This document shows, in pieces, positions 62,101 to 64,000 of a stretch of 64,000 bases of DNA (within the stretch, counting starts at the first letter, position 1; each line of letters starts with the position of its first letter). Source of the DNA: Granulosicoccus sp045110515. GTDB lineage: Bacteria > Pseudomonadota > Gammaproteobacteria > Granulosicoccales > Granulosicoccaceae. The stretch spans positions 1 through 64,000 of the forward strand of contig JBGCGD010000018.1 in NCBI GenBank assembly GCA_045110515.1. The letters run 5' to 3'. The notes beneath the pieces were generated by a model. The model ran no database searches. It was given only the letters and a program-made list of their open reading frames with translations, and was not told the origin of the DNA. The position numbers and the translations under genes were made by a program.

Positions 62101-63802
62101 CACGTTGCCAAAGAAACGTGACGGTGCTACCTACGGCAACCTCTGAGTCACTCAGGGGGGAAAGCGTGACTACGCTGCCCGGTTTCTCTTGTATTGAAAA
62201 GTGTCTGGTTGTATACGCTGACGCGCCAACTGCATTGGTTGCTCTGACTTGCCATTGGTACGTATCAGCTGTCGGTAGGTCCATTGCTATCGTGGTTGTG
62301 CAGCTGTTAGCGTCGCAGTTTGAATCTCGAACGAACGCATTAATTGCGTCCAAATCGGAATTGGCGGCGTCTGAAATCAGGAGTTCGTAGGCTGATGCCG
62401 TTGCAACTCTAGCCCACTTAAACCCCGTGTTTTGGCCAACAGGGATGGTTATGTCGTCTCGTGGGCTGGAAAGTATTGGAGCCGTCGGCGCTTCAGTTGC
62501 TGGTACTACTGAATTAAAGGAGCTTTGGGCCCATCCGGATTCACCAGAGGAATTGATTGCCTTCACACTCCATGTATGACCGTCATGCACAGGCACATTT
62601 ACCAATGCTTCGTAACGACAGGTTCCTTCGTCACAAAGATCGAATGCACGCAAACCTGAAATCAATGGAGATACATCACCATCAGGATCGTTGTTGGTGA
62701 AAAAGAACTCATAGGTTTCAACTTGCGCTTCGTGTTGCCATACAAATTCAGTGACAAGGCCGCTGTTCAAATCTGCGTTGTCTAATGGTGAAACAATGCT
62801 TGGGGTGTTAGGAGCTGAGGTAGCTAGTGCAACAATCAGCATTCGATCTTCAGACCACTCTGACGTACCGCCGGTATTACTCGCGCTGACCCGCCAGAAC
62901 AACTCGGAGCCGGTTGCCGCTGTAACAATGGCATTTAAGGCGCAGCTACCGGTTGCACAATTGGACGGTTCGACGGTCTGACTGGCGACTAGTGAAGTGG
63001 GTGCTTCAGGATTCCCTGATTTGGTGAAGATTTCAAAATCGTAAAAGTCGACGTCATCTGCGACTGTCCAACTGAACTCAACAGCGGTGGTTGATTGAAT
63101 GATTTTGTCTGTGGCTGGGGCAGTCAGATTAGGCGATTCGGGCGCTAAGATCACAGGTTCCAGAACCGTGTGCGTTTGGGTATGATGGTCTATTTGACCA
63201 CTGGCATCGAGAACAATGAGGGTCACGTACCATGTGCCAACATCTGGAAAGATGACCTGTGCCTGTCCAGACCCTAAATCGGTAAGCGTTGCGCTTCCGT
63301 TTTGAGCGTTGTCAGGCCAAGCATCCCAGATGTAGTGGGTGATGGTCTGCGAGCTGGTGCTTGATGAACCGTCGATGTTCCTAGTGAGCTCGTAGGCAGA
63401 ATCGGTCGGGGCTCCGATTTGGGCATCCGGAGGGGGGCTGGCACCGAGTGTGGAGCTTGCGGTGCGATCGACACGCAGCGGTGCGTTTGGCAAAGCACTT
63501 AAGGACGCACTGCCCGGCGTGCCACGCTGAGCTGCCCGTGAGTACCACATGGCCGCTGCCGATCGGTTTACCGGAGCACCGCCTGTGCCCATTGCCAGCC
63601 GATTGCCCCATTCGTGCTGAGCCAGCTCGTCGCCTTTGACGACTAGTCGAAGCAATGCTTCGGTGGAGAGACCGGGGTAGTTATCAGCGAAAGTGTCGAC
63701 ATCACTGGCACTGGCAGCCATGCCCAAGCTACAGTGGACAATCAGAAATGCGCAGAAGGCACCTCTACATAACGCTTTTCTAATTGTTGTTAAACGGCTC
63801 AA
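59108..63802 (-). CDS. Giant DUF1800 protein with seven Ig/FnIII-like repeats
   Basis: A 1564-residue exported protein. Order: signal peptide 1-33; Sel1-like segment about 40-95 (GDELAQHEWGNRLAMG, AAAMWYSRAAQRG); a PKD-like domain about 145-215. Then come seven repeats of 100-108 residues from about 220 to 950, each of Ig/FnIII type (pattern F.W....A..Y.F) with a C-x4-C pair: 282/287, 390/395, 496/501, 599/604, 702/707, 808/813, 909/914. A PKD domain follows at 957-1045 (YEWDFGDGSE), and the DUF1800 domain at about 1057-1560 (RLLTQATFGPT, NYAREILQLFSIGLHNLN). DUF1800 is paired with DUF1501 and is of unknown function. The extra domains suggest surface display or polysaccharide binding. Confidence 0.88.
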   Translation of the reverse strand: MSRLTTIRKALCRGAFCAFLIVHCSLGMAASASDVDTFADNYPGLSTEALLRLVVKGDELAQHEWGNRLAMGTGGAPVNRSAAAMWYSRAAQRGTPGSASLSALPNAPLRVDRTASSTLGASPPPDAQIGAPTDSAYELTRNIDGSSSTSSQTITHYIWDAWPDNAQNGSATLTDLGSGQAQVIFPDVGTWYVTLIVLDASGQIDHHTQTHTVLEPVILAPESPNLTAPATDKIIQSTTAVEFSWTVADDVDFYDFEIFTKSGNPEAPTSLVASQTVEPSNCATGSCALNAIVTAATGSELFWRVSASNTGGTSEWSEDRMLIVALATSAPNTPSIVSPLDNADLNSGLVTEFVWQHEAQVETYEFFFTNNDPDGDVSPLISGLRAFDLCDEGTCRYEALVNVPVHDGHTWSVKAINSSGESGWAQSSFNSVVPATEAPTAPILSSPRDDITIPVGQNTGFKWARVATASAYELLISDAANSDLDAINAFVRDSNCDANSCTTTIAMDLPTADTYQWQVRATNAVGASAYTTRHFSIQEKPGSVVTLSPLSDSEVAVGSTVTFLWQRDDKAESYDFYLYDNTNKSFTISLTDLVASAICTDEICSVTEVINTVVGTRNQWRVRGKNLAGNSSLSQSFFTALEPHTEAPATFTLIAPASGESVVQNEQATFSWTAADRAESYQITLPGANGNAVTTDVLTNNCVSGQCNYSTTVALPIEENYEWQVSAINSVGQTDSNVSTFSVVFEIIEPPEAPTLALPLALTSFDVYSPITFEWQAVSDATSYEFFITDGNEGAQELQSGLLPADICAAGSCTISIDHTLGISDSHSWHVRAKKDDVESQWSERSFAVVTPTAPTLLLPLATTEFESEDTVVFQWNAVDAATTYDFYITDSISGAQPTLADLPATDYCDAGTCSIAVVIDLSVSDSHTWRVRTKRQDIASVWTERTLVVIPPTEPVALFSMLGFEDSNATRIGPLTIEFDPSASSDDDAIVEYEWDFGDGSEKVTNDNDETQSHTYDTAGTFMAKLQVTDTAGLTNEKTATITVLDSGTPATDTEAARLLTQATFGPTLADIERVQTMGMNNWIDWQLSSKGSAHLDYVSVHSNNSGRGPRHEIWWADVVEGDDQLRQRVAFALSQIFVISDTGFTLSNAQYGVTNYYDTLRNYAFGNYRELLEEVTLSPIMGLYLSMLQNAKGQADGSTRADENYAREILQLFSIGLHNLNVDGTTDGSPSFTQDQIEAFARVFTGWNYADAGVWDRGLSTNANMIDQMQPFEEYHDTDAKTLLNGVVAPAGNTARQDLELALDNIFNHPNVGPFIAKQLIKRLVTSNPTPAYVGRVAHVFNNNGTGVRGDLGAVVKAILLDTEARTIPTDISHYGKLREPVLRLSHLWRAFNVQRGENNSDRNEFNTVSPQMDTLETVTGQAVLRSPSVFNFFLPSYSPAGPVADANLDAPEFELFTAGNELATSNRIARQIQVGYAGYPYANGQSTSYLDYTYELTLADDAAALLDHLDLVLLSGNMSDGLRNLLQSHIESIPSDEDGLSQRIRDAITLIMASPDYLVQM

Positions 63803-64000
63803 GGAAAGTCAGTTTTCCATGTTTCGGTTTGTGCCGGAGTGGCTGGTAACAGCTGTAAAAGGCCAGATAGCTTTGGTTCACTTTCTGTGGCGATATTATG
63901 ACGATGTCAGCGTTCTTCAGGTATTGCAAGTTTAGTGGTTTTGACACAATTAAGCCTGCATATATTCAAAATGTTAACGGACACTCATATTGGTGAAAAC
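63803..64000. other. Window end, upstream of the DUF1800 gene
   Basis: These bases hold the promoter side of the minus-strand DUF1800 gene. An 80-codon plus-strand frame at 63693-63935 overlaps the DUF1800 gene's signal peptide and shows no family, so I do not call it. Confidence 0.4.

Noticed and set aside
1..64000. CRISPR arrays, rRNA and tRNA genes, prophage or integrative element borders
   Set aside because: I saw no regularly spaced repeats, rRNA stretches or tRNA cloverleaf candidates, and no integrase other than the IS3 tail; a tRNA search by program would be decisive.

Overview
The window looks like part of the chromosome of a free-living, probably marine, metabolically versatile gammaproteobacterium. 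The evidence is the mix of families: RhlE, two DUF3015 proteins, a DUF4105 outer-membrane protein, a YghU-type GST, PhaB, a DUF1501/DUF1800 pair, and many sugar-acid and organosulfur/amide catabolic genes. A Granulosicoccus-like relative is a guess. I saw no rRNA, tRNA, CRISPR or prophage.

Layout. 1-8 kb (minus strand): fused aconitase X, DUF4105 beta-barrel protein, tandem DUF3015 proteins, hydroxypyruvate isomerase, HExxH lipoprotein, aldo/keto reductase. 8-10.9 kb (plus): class IV aminotransferase, then a decayed doublet of Gfo/Idh/MocA genes and an empty stretch. 10.9-13.1 kb: RhlE and a methyltransferase. 13.1-21 kb (plus): sugar-acid block with an enolase-superfamily dehydratase, DgoK and DgoA, a dienoyl-CoA isomerase-like crotonase, GNAT, an unrecognised 581-residue protein, DUF3726 and a D-threo-aldose dehydrogenase-like enzyme. 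21-27 kb: alternative (CS1/TcfC-like) chaperone-usher fimbria with three pilin-like proteins, a chaperone and an usher. 27-28.6 kb: PhaB and a YgeA-type racemase. 29-35.2 kb: FAD/Fe-S D-2-hydroxyacid dehydrogenase, LysR regulator, sulfopyruvate decarboxylase ComDE and an FMN L-2-hydroxyacid dehydrogenase, readable as oxidation of both sulfolactate enantiomers followed by decarboxylation. 35.6-39.4 kb: gabT-gabD with a divergent LuxR regulator.

39.5-49.3 kb is the most unusual part. One minus-strand operon encodes a TorT-type binding protein, RbsA- and RbsC-like ABC subunits, a LamB/YcsF (PxpA-like) hydrolase, a biotin carrier protein, biotin carboxylase, urea-carboxylase-like KipI and KipA subunits, and the biotin transporter BioY. 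A LysR gene diverges from it. It reads as a split, urea-carboxylase-like, ATP- and biotin-dependent enzyme that activates an imported amide or lactam before a PxpA-like protein hydrolyses it. Its substrate is not evident. A lactam giving GABA for the neighbouring gabTD is one testable idea.

49.3-64 kb: IS3 transposase remnant, EamA exporter, YghU GST, PaaI thioesterase, Nudix protein, Tat-like secreted protein, YegD-type Hsp70, Ldh2-type dehydrogenase, an intact Gfo/Idh oxidoreductase, and a DUF1800-DUF1501 pair whose DUF1800 partner carries seven Ig/FnIII-like repeats, each with a C-x4-C pair.
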